DNA of 64,000 nucleotides from Mesorhizobium australicum WSM2073 (GTDB lineage: Bacteria; Pseudomonadota; Alphaproteobacteria; Rhizobiales; Rhizobiaceae): assembly GCF_000230995.2 (NCBI RefSeq), contig NC_019973.1, forward strand, positions 4,540,001-4,604,000, in the 5' to 3' direction. How positions within the stretch are numbered: the first letter of the stretch is position 1; each line of letters starts with the position of its first letter. Shown here piece after piece: positions 1 through 8,543 of this stretch. Position numbers and translations under genes: made by a program. The notes beneath the pieces are model-generated. The model had not been told where the DNA came from. It was given only the letters and a program-made list of their open reading frames with translations, and searched no databases.

Positions 1-191
1 AGGTCGATATTGTCGGGGCCGATGTCGTGGAGGTTGCGCCGGCCTACGATCACGCCGATATAACGGCGATCGCCGGTTCGATGGTGGCCATGCAATATCT
101 CGGTCTGCTGGCCGAGCGAAAGGCCCGGCTCGAGGAGCTGAACAACGGCAACCACAATGGCGCCACGGTCAATCATGGCAACGGCATATAG
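1..191 (+). CDS. speB: Agmatinase, C-terminal fragment (cut by window edge)
   Basis: Only the last 62 codons are visible; the gene begins before the window and ends with TAG. The tail contains [15 protein letters not shown], the conserved C-terminal signature of ureohydrolases, where the Asp and His lie close to the binuclear manganese site. Agmatinase hydrolyses agmatine to putrescine and urea in the cytoplasm. The final part ([17 protein letters not shown]) is an Asn/Gly/His-rich extension typical of rhizobial copies. argC starts 31 bases downstream on the same strand, so the two may be co-transcribed. The family is clear. Agmatinase rather than guanidinobutyrase or another ureohydrolase is inferred from the usual speB-argC neighbourhood. 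Confidence 0.85.
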   Translation, partial: VDIVGADVVEVAPAYDHADITAIAGSMVAMQYLGLLAERKARLEELNNGNHNGATVNHGNGI

Positions 192-221
192 TTTCGAGAT
201 ATCAGGGAATTTGATCAGGCA

Positions 222-1148
222 ATGAAACCGAAAATCTTCATCGATGGCGAGCACGGCACCACCGGCCTCCAGATCCGGGCGCTGCTTGCCGAGCGCGGCG
301 ATCTGGAGATCATTTCCATCCCGGTCGAGCGCCGCAAGGAAACGGCCGCCCGCGCCGAATTCCTCAACGCCGCCGATATCGCGATCCTATGCCTGCCCGA
401 CGATGCGGCCAAGGAAAGCGTCTCGCTGATCGCCAACGAAACCACCAAGGTCATCGATGCGTCGACCGCGCATCGCGTGGCCGAAGGCTGGGAATATGGC
501 TTCGCCGAACTGGACAAGGAGCAGGCGAAAAAGATCGCCACGGCCAAGCGCGTCGCCAATCCCGGCTGCTGGCCGCAGGGGCCGATCGCAACGCTCAGGC
601 CACTGGTCACCGCAGGCCTGCTGCCGGCCAGTTTCCCGATCGCGGTCAACGGCATTACGGGCTATTCGGGCGGTGGGCGCCCGATGATCGAGGATTATGT
701 CGCCAAGGGCGAGGACGCTTCGGAATTCCTGCCCTATGGCCTGACCCTGCAGCACAAGCACGTGCCGGAATTGAAGGCCTATGCGAAGCTGTCGCATGAT
801 CCGATCATGCAGCCGGCGGTGGGCAATTTCGCGCAAGGCATGATTACGGTGGTGCCGTTGCAGCTCGGTGGCCTCGACCGCGTGCCGACGGGTGCCGAAC
901 TTCACGCCGCCATTGCGGACCATTTCGCCGCGATCCAGGGCGGCGTGGTCGAGGTGGCGTCCTATGCACATCTGGAACGCGTGCCTGACATCGATCCGGA
1001 GATCTACAACGGCACCAACCGCATGAAGGTCTATGTCTTTGCCAACGACAGCAGAGCCCAGGCGCTGCTGCTGGCGGTCTACGACAATCTCGGCAAGGGC
1101 GCTTCGGGTGCGGCCGTCCAGAACATGGACCTGATGCTCGGTCTCTGA
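222..1148 (+). CDS. argC: N-acetyl-gamma-glutamyl-phosphate reductase, type 2
   Basis: Third step of arginine synthesis: NADPH-dependent reduction of N-acetylglutamyl phosphate to the semialdehyde, in the cytoplasm. The 308-residue protein starts MKPKIFIDGEHGTTGLQ, which holds the NADP-binding loop at about residues 9-17. The catalytic cysteine is C116 in NPGCWPQG. The length and the short N-terminus match the type 2 ArgC subfamily (about 310 residues, as opposed to about 345 for type 1). The ATG at 222 is the first residue of the conserved domain, so the start is secure. The TGA stop overlaps the ATG of the next small gene by one base, which implies translational coupling. Confidence 0.96.
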   Translation: MKPKIFIDGEHGTTGLQIRALLAERGDLEIISIPVERRKETAARAEFLNAADIAILCLPDDAAKESVSLIANETTKVIDASTAHRVAEGWEYGFAELDKEQAKKIATAKRVANPGCWPQGPIATLRPLVTAGLLPASFPIAVNGITGYSGGGRPMIEDYVAKGEDASEFLPYGLTLQHKHVPELKAYAKLSHDPIMQPAVGNFAQGMITVVPLQLGGLDRVPTGAELHAAIADHFAAIQGGVVEVASYAHLERVPDIDPEIYNGTNRMKVYVFANDSRAQALLLAVYDNLGKGASGAAVQNMDLMLGL

Positions 1149-1446
1149 TGGATGCACCAGCCTTTCCAGCGCGCTGGAAGGTCAGCGAACCGGAACTCAT
1201 GGCCGAGACCTTTTCGAGCGGCATCTGGAAGGTGCGGCTCGAGGACGGCTCCCCAGACCGCCAGGTGCATATCGCCGTCGCCCAGGCCAGGCTCGATGCG
1301 CTCAAGGCCGCTGACAGGGTTGCCAAGGCAAATCAGGACCAGGCGGCCAGGCCGACCAGGACAAATCGGCACCATCCGCCGCCGCACTGCGTCAGGCTGA
1401 ATTCGACGGCGAGAAGACGACCCAGTCGAACGAATTCTGGATGTGA
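1148..1446 (+). pseudogene. Small conserved-looking hypothetical gene with a 1-base frameshift
   Basis: The ATG at 1148 overlaps the argC stop. Frame 1 gives a plausible protein start (MDAPAFPARWKVSEPELMAE, then a segment ending AKANQDQ) up to about 1342. It then runs into an implausible Arg/Pro/His-rich stretch that ends at 1486 inside the ctaA 3' end. The frame reached by restoring one base near 1342-1343 reads GGQADQDKSAPSAAALRQAE and then FDGEKTTQSNEFWM, and stops at 1444-1446. With one G restored the protein is 99 residues, hydrophilic and without a signal peptide or membrane segment. The change lies in a GG run that would be GGG in the intact gene. It may be a real mutation or a sequencing error. 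No family is recognised. Confidence 0.6.
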
Positions 1447-1456
1447 TCGGCTGCAC

Positions 1457-2548
1457 TCAACGTCCGACGGCAATCTCGTTGGGTAAGGGATAGGCGCCCT
1501 TGGTGCCGCGCCAATGCGCGGCGGCAAAGCCCAGCACGACGAGCGCGAAAGCCTGATGGGTCAGCGCCATGTGCAGTGGCACCTGCATCAGCAGCGTACC
1601 AATACCGATCGAAGCCTGCACCAGCACCAGCACGAACAACAGTGTCGCGCGTCGCGCATGCGTTGAGCCGGGCAGACGCAGACGCGTGGCGATCATGTGC
1701 CAGAGCGCGACGGCGAAGACCGTATAGGCGCCAAGCCGATGGATGAACTGCACCGTTTTCGGACTTTCGAAGAAATTGCGCCACGCCGGCTCGAGGACGA
1801 GCAGATCGCCGGGGATGATCCGGCCGTCCATCAGCGGCCAGGTGTTGTAGCTCATGCCGGCGTCGAGACCGGCAACCAGGCCGCCGAGATAGATCTGGAC
1901 CAGCGCCAGAAGCACAACGAAACCAGCCAGACGCTGCGTCGAGCGATCGGCAGCGGGTTCGGAATGCGGCGCCAGGCCACGCGCGACGACCATGGTCGCG
2001 GTAAAGATAAGTGCCGCCAGCGTGAGATGCGTCGCCAGCCTGTACTGGCTCACCGACACGCGGTCGACCAGGCCGGACGCCACCATCCACCAGCCGATGG
2101 CCCCCTGCAGGCCGCCGAGAAGCAGGATGCCGACCAGTTTCGGCCCGAGGCCGCGCTCGATGCGACGCGTCGCCCAGAAGACCAGCAGCGGCAAGGCAAA
2201 GACCAGGCCGACGCTGCGCGCCAGCAGGCGATGCGCCCATTCGCACCAGAAGATCGACTTGAACGCCTCGACGCTCATGCCCTTGTTGAGTTCGGCGTAT
2301 TGCGGGATCTGTTGATAGCGCTTGAATTCCTCCTGCCACTCGGCGTCGTTGAGCGGCGGGACGACGCCATGGATCGGCTGCCATTCGGTGATCGAAAGGC
2401 CGGATTCGGTCAACCGCGTGGCGCCGCCAACCAGCACCAGCGCGAACAGCACCAGGAGCACGACGTAGAGCCAGCCGCGCACGAGTGCCCGGTTGTGCAG
2501 GTCGCGGTCGCGGGCCTGATAAGGCGCGGCGGCGGTGATGGCGGCCAT
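1457..2548 (-). CDS. ctaA: Heme A synthase (COX15/CtaA family)
   Basis: Oxidises the C8 methyl of heme O to a formyl group, making heme A for aa3-type cytochrome oxidase, in the inner membrane. The 363-residue protein has about eight hydrophobic segments. It shows the family signatures [16 protein letters not shown] after the first membrane span, [11 protein letters not shown] (a heme-ligand histidine region), a second histidine region around FIHRLGAY, and a late LTHQAF. The length matches alphaproteobacterial COX15-type enzymes. An upstream in-frame ATG at 2626 exists, but residues before [11 protein letters not shown] look non-coding, so 2548 is chosen. It is convergent with the small frameshifted gene after argC. 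Confidence 0.93.
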   Translation of the reverse strand: MAAITAAAPYQARDRDLHNRALVRGWLYVVLLVLFALVLVGGATRLTESGLSITEWQPIHGVVPPLNDAEWQEEFKRYQQIPQYAELNKGMSVEAFKSIFWCEWAHRLLARSVGLVFALPLLVFWATRRIERGLGPKLVGILLLGGLQGAIGWWMVASGLVDRVSVSQYRLATHLTLAALIFTATMVVARGLAPHSEPAADRSTQRLAGFVVLLALVQIYLGGLVAGLDAGMSYNTWPLMDGRIIPGDLLVLEPAWRNFFESPKTVQFIHRLGAYTVFAVALWHMIATRLRLPGSTHARRATLLFVLVLVQASIGIGTLLMQVPLHMALTHQAFALVVLGFAAAHWRGTKGAYPLPNEIAVGR

Positions 2549-2701
2549 GGATATGTCCCGGCAGGTTGAATGTCGCGGATTGGTGAACCATCGCACTCCT
2601 GCTGGCAAGGCCGTGCAGCGCGGCACGCCGTCGCGCCCGGTGTCGTGGGTTGCGCGTGCCTTGCGTTCGGCCTAAGCGGTAGCCATCAACGAGGCCAAGA
2701 C

Positions 2702-2917
2702 ATGCCCATTCGCCTGAAAAAACTGATCGGAATGTTCCTGCTGTTGGCGCTGGTCATCATCTACGCGCTGGTCGCCTCGATCTTCGCCGTTGCCCGCCTG
2801 TCGGAATCGGGCGCACTGGTGCAATTCCTGTTCTTCCTCGTCAGCGGCCTGCTCTGGGTGCTGCCGGCAATGGGCATCATCAAATGGCTGATGCTGGAGC
2901 CGCGGACTAAGCGCTGA
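2702..2917 (+). CDS. DUF2842 family small membrane protein
   Basis: A 71-residue protein with two hydrophobic segments: FLLLALVIIYALVASIFAVA after a short basic start (MPIRLKKLIG), and LVQFLFFLVSGLLWVLPAMG. The C-terminus IIKWLMLEPRTKR is charged. The layout and the terminal motif W-x-LP-x-M-x-x-I-x-x-M match DUF2842, a small alphaproteobacterial inner-membrane family of unknown function. The start at 2702 is preferred over an upstream in-frame ATG because the upstream residues are not membrane-protein-like and a GAGG lies about ten bases before it. It diverges from ctaA, whose start lies about 150 bases away. It may share a cytochrome-oxidase context, but no function can be assigned. Confidence 0.85.
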   Translation: MPIRLKKLIGMFLLLALVIIYALVASIFAVARLSESGALVQFLFFLVSGLLWVLPAMGIIKWLMLEPRTKR

Positions 2918-2939
2918 GCCCTGCGCGGCCGGCCGTACG

Positions 2940-3998
2940 TCAGATAGTAACGAGCATCTTGCCGGCATTGGCGAGCGGGGTCGTCACGCCCGACAGCATG
3001 GTGCGGATGTGGGCGAGGCTCTGGTAGCGGCCATTGACCGAAATGCGCGGCAAGGCATGCAGGAAGCCGGCATGTTCGGCGCGCAGCACGCCGTGGCGGG
3101 TGGTCACGGCGGAGGCATAGCAGGCGTCGCGCGCAAAGCCCACTTCGCGGCAGCCGACGGCGCTCGCATAGCCATAGGGATAGGCGAAATGGCGCGGCTC
3201 CTCGCCAAGTCCGGTCCGCAGCATGTCCTTGACGGCGCCGATCTCGCGCCGCGCATCGGCCTCGGAAAGCCGCTTCAGATTGCTGTGGCTGATCGTGTGG
3301 GCGCCTATCGTCACCAGAGGGTGCGCGGCGACGGCGCGGATCTCATCCCAGTTCATCAGCGTGCGCAGGCGCGGGGCGTCGGCGTCGACACCATGCGACG
3401 CGGCGAGACCGCGCAGCACGGTCCGCAGGTCTTCCTCGCGGACCTCGGTGGTGAAATAGGCATGCAAGCGGGCAATGGCCTGATGTTTCCTGGCGGGGGT
3501 CCCGCAATCGATCACCGCAGGGCCGTTCGATGTGGCCAAAGTCAGGCGGTCGCATGCATTGACGATATCCTCCACCACATCCCACCAAAGGTGGGCGGAG
3601 CCATCGATCAGCCCGGGCGCCACATAGATGGTGAGCGGCGTGCCATGCTTTTCCAGCACCGGCAGGGCCTCGGTCATGTTGTCGCGATAGGCATCGTCGG
3701 CGGTGATGGTGGCGAACCGGCCGCCCTTGCCGCCTGCCTTGATACGCTCGACCGCTTCATCCATCGAAACGAAGGCATAGCCGCCCGCTTTCATGTCAGC
3801 TATCACGGCATCGAGGAAACTGGGCGCGATGTTGAGGTGCCGGTTGACGCTGTCGGGCTTTTCGGGCGTCGCCGTCACGCGATGCAGCATCAGGATGGCG
3901 CCGATGCCGCCGACAAACGGCCTGGCCAGCGGTGCGAGGCCGGTATAACGGGCGACGTTGAGCGCCAGTTTCCGGATTGCCTCCCCACCGTCGATCAT
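2940..3998 (-). CDS. Polysaccharide deacetylase family protein
   Basis: A 352-residue NodB-homology protein likely to remove N- or O-acetyl groups from a sugar polymer. The metal-binding aspartates are D101-D102 in TITADDAYRDN, equivalent to the family's TFDDG motif. The metal histidines are in H234-TIS-H238. No clear signal peptide is present, so it may act in the cytoplasm or be membrane-associated through the early hydrophobic stretch (GIGAILMLH). It sits at the edge of the exopolysaccharide block, divergent from the GNAT-type acyltransferase with only 89 bases between the starts. This suggests a shared promoter region and a role in modifying the same polysaccharide. The substrate is unknown. 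Confidence 0.88.
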   Translation of the reverse strand: MIDGGEAIRKLALNVARYTGLAPLARPFVGGIGAILMLHRVTATPEKPDSVNRHLNIAPSFLDAVIADMKAGGYAFVSMDEAVERIKAGGKGGRFATITADDAYRDNMTEALPVLEKHGTPLTIYVAPGLIDGSAHLWWDVVEDIVNACDRLTLATSNGPAVIDCGTPARKHQAIARLHAYFTTEVREEDLRTVLRGLAASHGVDADAPRLRTLMNWDEIRAVAAHPLVTIGAHTISHSNLKRLSEADARREIGAVKDMLRTGLGEEPRHFAYPYGYASAVGCREVGFARDACYASAVTTRHGVLRAEHAGFLHALPRISVNGRYQSLAHIRTMLSGVTTPLANAGKMLVTI

Positions 3999-4087
3999 TC
4001 ATTCACCTTTTGCGCCTAGGCTAACCAAGCACGGAATACGCCCGAGCGCCCCCCAAATCGGGATCAATACGCCTTAAGGATTGAGGT

Positions 4088-5317
4088 ATGGTTGACGCAA
4101 CCGCGTCATTTGATGGCAAGCGGCTCGCGGCGAGCCAGGCCTCGCCACGCACACTACCCAGAAATGCCGCGGGGCCGTCGGTTTCCATTGCCGCCGCCGA
4201 GGGGCTCGCGGCATATGCGACGTTCTGTCGTTCGGCGCTCTATGCTCCAGCGCAAAGTGCGGCATGGGTGTTGAACTGGGCCGCCGAGGTCAGGCCCGAT
4301 CTGCTCATTGCCATGCTGGAATTGGAGGGCAAGCCGGCCTTCGCACTGGCGTTGGAGGTGGTCAAGCGCGGCCCGTTGCGGGTCGCCCAGTTCATGGGCG
4401 GCCGCCACGCCAATGGCAATTTCTGCGCCGCCGAACCGCAATGGCTGGCCAGCGGCGACCTCACAGCCATCCAGTCGATGCTCGCGGCGATCGCCAGATT
4501 CCGGCCCGATATCGATCTCATCGCGCTGGAAAGATTGCTGCCCGATCTCGACGGCACCGCCAATCCGCTGGCATCGCTCGATCACTTCGCCAGCCCCAAT
4601 CTTTCACTGGCCGTCGATCTCAGCGGCGGATTCGATGCGCTGCTGCTGCGCGCCAGCGGCAAGCGCAAACGCAAGAAGCATCGTTCGCAGACGCGCAAGT
4701 TCGAGGCTGTCGGTAGCTACCGGCGCGTCGAGGCGAGCAGCGACGGCGATGTGGAGAGGCTGCTCGACGCGTTCTTCGAGATGAAGGAACAGCGCTTCCG
4801 CAAGATGGGCATCGCCAACGTCTTCGGTGACGACCGGACACGCGCCTTCTTCCGCGGGCTGTTCAAGCAAGCACTTGCCGAGGACAAGCCTTGCTTCGTG
4901 CTGCACGGGCTGGAAGTAGCCGGCAAGCTGCGCGCCGTCACCGGAGCGAGCCGCTCGGGCGGGCGGCTGATCTGCGAGTTCGGAGCGATCAGCGAGGATG
5001 ATCTTGCCCACACCAGCCCGGGCGACTTCCTGTTCTTCGACAACATCCAGGATGCCTGCCGGAGCGGGTTCGCGGTTTATGATTTCTCCGTCGGAGACGA
5101 GCCTTACAAACGGTTATGGTGCGATATCGAAACCCGGCATTTCGAAGTCCTCGTCCCGCTGACGCTCAAGGGCCGTGCGCTGGGACAGGCGCTTCGGCAG
5201 GGCGCGCGGCTGAAGGCCTTTGTCAAGAACAGCCCGACAATCTGGAAGCTCACCAAGCTGCTGCGCCGCAAGGCCGTTGGACAGACAGCGCCCGTGCCCA
5301 CGGAAGACGAAAACTAG
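4088..5317 (+). CDS. GNAT/FemAB-like acyltransferase (BioF2-like, CelD type) of the EPS block
   Basis: A 409-residue soluble protein. The central part carries a very basic run (KRKRKKHRSQTRK, about residues 195-207) followed by the acyl-CoA or aminoacyl transfer fold. A late tyrosine/aspartate segment near VYDFSVGDEPYKRLW is typical of the Acetyltransf_6 (BioF2-like) family found in cellulose and EPS loci. It probably transfers an acyl group to a sugar intermediate. The start is supported by AAGGA eight bases upstream. It is divergent from the deacetylase and convergent with the co-polymerase gene. An acetyltransferase beside a deacetylase suggests tuning of polymer acetylation, which is inference. 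Confidence 0.82.
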   Translation: MVDATASFDGKRLAASQASPRTLPRNAAGPSVSIAAAEGLAAYATFCRSALYAPAQSAAWVLNWAAEVRPDLLIAMLELEGKPAFALALEVVKRGPLRVAQFMGGRHANGNFCAAEPQWLASGDLTAIQSMLAAIARFRPDIDLIALERLLPDLDGTANPLASLDHFASPNLSLAVDLSGGFDALLLRASGKRKRKKHRSQTRKFEAVGSYRRVEASSDGDVERLLDAFFEMKEQRFRKMGIANVFGDDRTRAFFRGLFKQALAEDKPCFVLHGLEVAGKLRAVTGASRSGGRLICEFGAISEDDLAHTSPGDFLFFDNIQDACRSGFAVYDFSVGDEPYKRLWCDIETRHFEVLVPLTLKGRALGQALRQGARLKAFVKNSPTIWKLTKLLRRKAVGQTAPVPTEDEN

Positions 5318-5397
5318 CCCCAATACGCCAACAGGATATTCGATGTGACGACGCTGGAACTCGAATAGACCTGATGGGCCTCTGAACAGCTGTTATC

Positions 5398-7716
5398 TCA
5401 AGCAGCCGAACGCCGCCCCGGCACCGGATTGCCTGGCGGCTCGTGGCCGAGCGGCGTCACCAGTGTCAGGTCGGGATAGCCGCTCTCGATCAGCTTGACC
5501 GCGGCCTGCGTCACCTCGTCGTCGGCCTCCAGCATGGACAAGAACACCTCGGTGGCCTCGCCGCCCAAACGGCTGATGCCTTGTGCATCGGCCGGCCCGC
5601 ACTCGACCACCACCAGATCGTAGGCTGTTGTCAACGACTGCATTATGATCGGCAGCCGATCGGCGGCACGCATGGCACGGACCGGATCGGCGGTGCCGAC
5701 GGGGATGACATGGCAGTCGGAATAGAGGTCGCCATGGATCACGTCGCTGAACTGCGCCTGCGACGCCAGCAGATTGGTGATGCCCGGGAAAAGCCCGCTG
5801 TCCAGCATCGGGCGCGAGGCAGCCCCTGAGGCAGTGAGGTCGAGCAGCAGGACGCGCAGTCCGGCGTCGGAAACCTCGCGCGCCACCAGGATCGCCGACG
5901 CCGCCGCTTCATCGCCCTCGGGGGAAACGAATATGGCGCGCGCGGCCCCGCTGGCGATCAGCTTCTCGGCTGCCTTCTCGACGTTGATCTCGCCGAGCAC
6001 GGAGCGCGGCCGCCGAACCTCCACGGGTTCCGGCTCAGCCATGGGCTCAGGCTCTGCCACGGGTCCAGATTTGGTCAAGGATTCGGATTTGGCCAACGGT
6101 TCAGGCTCGGCGATAGGCTCCGCTTTGGCGACGGGCTCGAACTCGGCGGCAGACCGCGGCTGCGCCGGAGTTTCCGTGACCGTTTCGGGCCATGATACGT
6201 CGGCGGTGCGAGTGGCGCGCTCAGTGGCGACAGCCGGTTCGAGGCGGGTGGACGGCTCCTGATAGGCGGCCGGCGGCATCGTCACCTCGTCGATCGGCTC
6301 AAATCGCGCGCCCCTGGCTGGGCGCATGGCACGGCCCGAGAAAAGCTCCCGCAGCAGCGTGAACACGGCCGCCAGCAGAAGGGAAGCCGCGGCGGCAGCA
6401 CCGACGATCGGCCCGACCTTGGGGAAGTATGGCTCTGCGGGGACCGAAGCCGGTGAGGCGATGCGGGCGTCGACCGGGATATAGTTGCGATCCTGACGCG
6501 ACGCCGCCTCGCGATAATTGGTCAGGTAGAGTTCGAGCTGCTGGCGCTTGGCGGCGGCATCGCGCTGCAGCGCGTCGAGACCGACCTGCTGCTCACCGGC
6601 CTGCGCCGAAGCAGCCTTGAGTGTGTTGACGTCGGCGACGAGCTGGCTTTCGCGCGCCTTGGCGGCATCGGCCTGCATCGCCAGGCCCTTCATGATCTTC
6701 TGGGCTTCGCTGCGGATCTGCGCGTCGAGATCGGTCAGTTGCGATTTGGCCGCGCGAACACGCGGATGATTGTCGAGCAGCGTCGTCGACAGATCGGCGA
6801 TGTTGGCGCGCAGCTCGACCTGGCGCTCCCGCAAGCGCTGGATCAGATCGGAAGACAGCACTTCCGGCAGCGAATCCAGCGATCCGCCGTTCTGCAGCGC
6901 CTTGCGCACGCTCTCGGCCGTGCCTTCGGCCGCGGCCCGGTTGGCCCGCACCCGCGACAACTCGGTCGACAGCTCGGCCAATTGCTGGGTGGCCAGGGTG
7001 GAATTGTTGCCGCCCATCAGGAGGTCGGACTGCGAGCGGTAAGCCGCGACCTTGGCTTCGGCATCCCTGACCTGCTTGGACAGGTCGGCGATCTCGGGCG
7101 CCAGGAAGTCGGCGGCGGCGGTGTTCGATTCGCTCTTGGCCGCGCCCTGCCCCGCAATGTAAGTGGCGGCAATGGCATCGGGGATGGCGGCCGCGAGCTT
7201 CGGATCTTCCGAGGAGAACTCGATGGCAATGATGCGAGTCTTTTCAACGCCGTAGACGTTGAGCTTCTCGCGCATCTTCTTCAGGACACGTTCGTCGGCC
7301 GGAACATCCATCGGGTCGTTCTTCAGGCCAAGCAGGATCAGCACGCGGCTCAGCGACGACATGTTGATCGTCTCGTCGAACTCGGCCAGTCGCGACAGGC
7401 CGAGCTTCTGCGCGACCTCCTTGAGGATCTCGTTGGACGAAATTATCTGGACCTGGGTGGCAACGCCCTGCTCGTCGAGGATCGGCTTGTCGCTGTCCGG
7501 ATTGCTGCTGGCGGGCCGCGTGTAGACCGATTCTCGCGGGGCGATCTCCACCTGCGTCTGGGCCTTGTAATGGCGGGTCGCGAACGACGCAGCCACGAAG
7601 GCAAGCCCCGTCACCACCAGAACGAAGACCAGAATCCGCAGCCAGTTGCGTCCCAGGCTGGCGAAGAGCTGCCTAAGATCAACGTCGACGTCTGCGGCCG
7701 CGGATTGAACGGACAT
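5398..7716 (-). CDS. GumC/ExoP-type polysaccharide co-polymerase with degenerate kinase-like C-domain
   Basis: A 772-residue inner-membrane protein controlling chain length and export of a capsule or EPS. The N-terminal Wzz domain has a membrane span at about residues 27-46. A long periplasmic coiled-coil follows (GumC repeats, about 170-400), then a second span near 430-455. Next is a low-complexity linker of alternating Glu-Pro-x-Ala units (about 500-570), then a domain resembling bacterial tyrosine kinases. At the expected P-loop the sequence reads VSPEGDEAAASAILVA, without the GK(S/T) of Walker A, so kinase activity is doubtful. No Tyr-rich tail is seen. The ATG at 7716 is preferred over a GTG at 7725 because GGAG lies eight bases upstream. 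Confidence 0.88.
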   Translation of the reverse strand: MSVQSAAADVDVDLRQLFASLGRNWLRILVFVLVVTGLAFVAASFATRHYKAQTQVEIAPRESVYTRPASSNPDSDKPILDEQGVATQVQIISSNEILKEVAQKLGLSRLAEFDETINMSSLSRVLILLGLKNDPMDVPADERVLKKMREKLNVYGVEKTRIIAIEFSSEDPKLAAAIPDAIAATYIAGQGAAKSESNTAAADFLAPEIADLSKQVRDAEAKVAAYRSQSDLLMGGNNSTLATQQLAELSTELSRVRANRAAAEGTAESVRKALQNGGSLDSLPEVLSSDLIQRLRERQVELRANIADLSTTLLDNHPRVRAAKSQLTDLDAQIRSEAQKIMKGLAMQADAAKARESQLVADVNTLKAASAQAGEQQVGLDALQRDAAAKRQQLELYLTNYREAASRQDRNYIPVDARIASPASVPAEPYFPKVGPIVGAAAAASLLLAAVFTLLRELFSGRAMRPARGARFEPIDEVTMPPAAYQEPSTRLEPAVATERATRTADVSWPETVTETPAQPRSAAEFEPVAKAEPIAEPEPLAKSESLTKSGPVAEPEPMAEPEPVEVRRPRSVLGEINVEKAAEKLIASGAARAIFVSPEGDEAAASAILVAREVSDAGLRVLLLDLTASGAASRPMLDSGLFPGITNLLASQAQFSDVIHGDLYSDCHVIPVGTADPVRAMRAADRLPIIMQSLTTAYDLVVVECGPADAQGISRLGGEATEVFLSMLEADDEVTQAAVKLIESGYPDLTLVTPLGHEPPGNPVPGRRSAA

Positions 7717-7969
7717 GCATCCCACTCCGAAACTGGATCAGCATGCACCGTAAACAACTATGGTAACCCAGCCGTTAAGATCACGGTAAGCTTCCGTTAG
7801 GATTTTGCCGGGGCCGACAAAAAAATCGATAAAATAGCAAAACCTTGCCTGCTAAAACGCTATTGGCGCGCTCCTTTACCGGCCATTAACCCTAACAGGA
7901 TGATAACGGACCCGATCCCAGATGTTTGCTGCGACATCGCAGCGGCCAGTCGAAGGTACCTGTCCGGTC
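7717..7969. promoter_or_regulatory. Divergent promoter region between co-polymerase and export lipoprotein genes
   Basis: About 250 bases separate the two divergent EPS genes. The middle (about 7755-7900) is markedly richer in A and T than its surroundings, with runs such as AAAAAAATCGATAAAATAG. It also holds TTAACCCTAAC (about 7887), which resembles half of a CtrA-type TTAA-N7-TTAA site. This is the obvious control region for both transcripts. The exact -35/-10 boxes cannot be assigned with confidence. Confidence 0.45.
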
Positions 7970-8533
7970 ATGAAAAGCACTGCTTCCCTGTTTCGCGCAC
8001 TGCTTGCCGTTTCGATGCTCGCCGGCTGTTCCAGCTACCGGCCGACGCCGGCCGCCTTCCACGAGGTCCTCGAACAGCCCTATCGCCTCGGCGCAGGCGA
8101 CCGGGTCCGCGTCACTGTGTTCGAACAGGAGGGCCTGACCAACAGCTACAGCGTCGACCAGTCCGGTTATATCTCCTTCCCGCTCGTCGGCGCCATACCG
8201 GCACGGGGCCATACCGCGCAGCAGATGGAAAAGGAGATCGCCGACAAATTGCGGCAGGGCTATCTGCGCGACCCCGACGTCTCGGTCGAGATCGATCGTT
8301 ACCGGCCGATCTTCGTCATGGGCGAAGTGGGCGCCGCCGGCCAGTATTCCTACGTGCCCGGCCTGACGGTGCAGAAGGCCATCGCCATTGCCGGGGGCTT
8401 CACGCCACGCGCCAACCAGGAGAGCGTCGACATCACCCGCGATATCAACGGCAAGGTGATAACTGGCCGTGTAGTCACCTCCGATCCCCTGCTGCCGGGA
8501 GATACCGTCTACGTCCGCGAACGTCTGTTCTGA
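7970..8533 (+). CDS. Polysaccharide export outer-membrane lipoprotein (OPX/Wza family, short form)
   Basis: A 187-residue lipoprotein. The signal peptide MKSTASLFRALLAVSMLAGC ends in the lipobox LAGC (C20). A poly_export domain follows at about residues 35-115 (YRLGAGDRVRVTVFEQ is the usual start). An SLBB-like soluble domain comes next, with GEVGAAGQYSYVPGLTVQKA. The family forms the outer-membrane channel or periplasmic collar for capsule/EPS export and partners the inner-membrane co-polymerase encoded divergently beside it. It is short compared with E. coli Wza (about 380) and resembles the compact ExoF/GumB class. The start at 7970 is chosen because it directly begins the signal peptide. 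An upstream in-frame ATG at 7922 is possible. Confidence 0.9.
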   Translation: MKSTASLFRALLAVSMLAGCSSYRPTPAAFHEVLEQPYRLGAGDRVRVTVFEQEGLTNSYSVDQSGYISFPLVGAIPARGHTAQQMEKEIADKLRQGYLRDPDVSVEIDRYRPIFVMGEVGAAGQYSYVPGLTVQKAIAIAGGFTPRANQESVDITRDINGKVITGRVVTSDPLLPGDTVYVRERLF

Positions 8534-8543
8534 CAGACACCTC

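Noticed and set aside
6020..6140. Short-period repeats inside the co-polymerase gene that could be taken for a CRISPR-like array
   Set aside because: They are irregular Glu-Pro-x-Ala codons in a coding linker, with no equal-length spacers and no cas genes.
7922..7969. A longer start for the export lipoprotein
   Set aside because: The added 16 residues put a non-hydrophobic stretch before a perfect lipoprotein signal. The later ATG is the better start.
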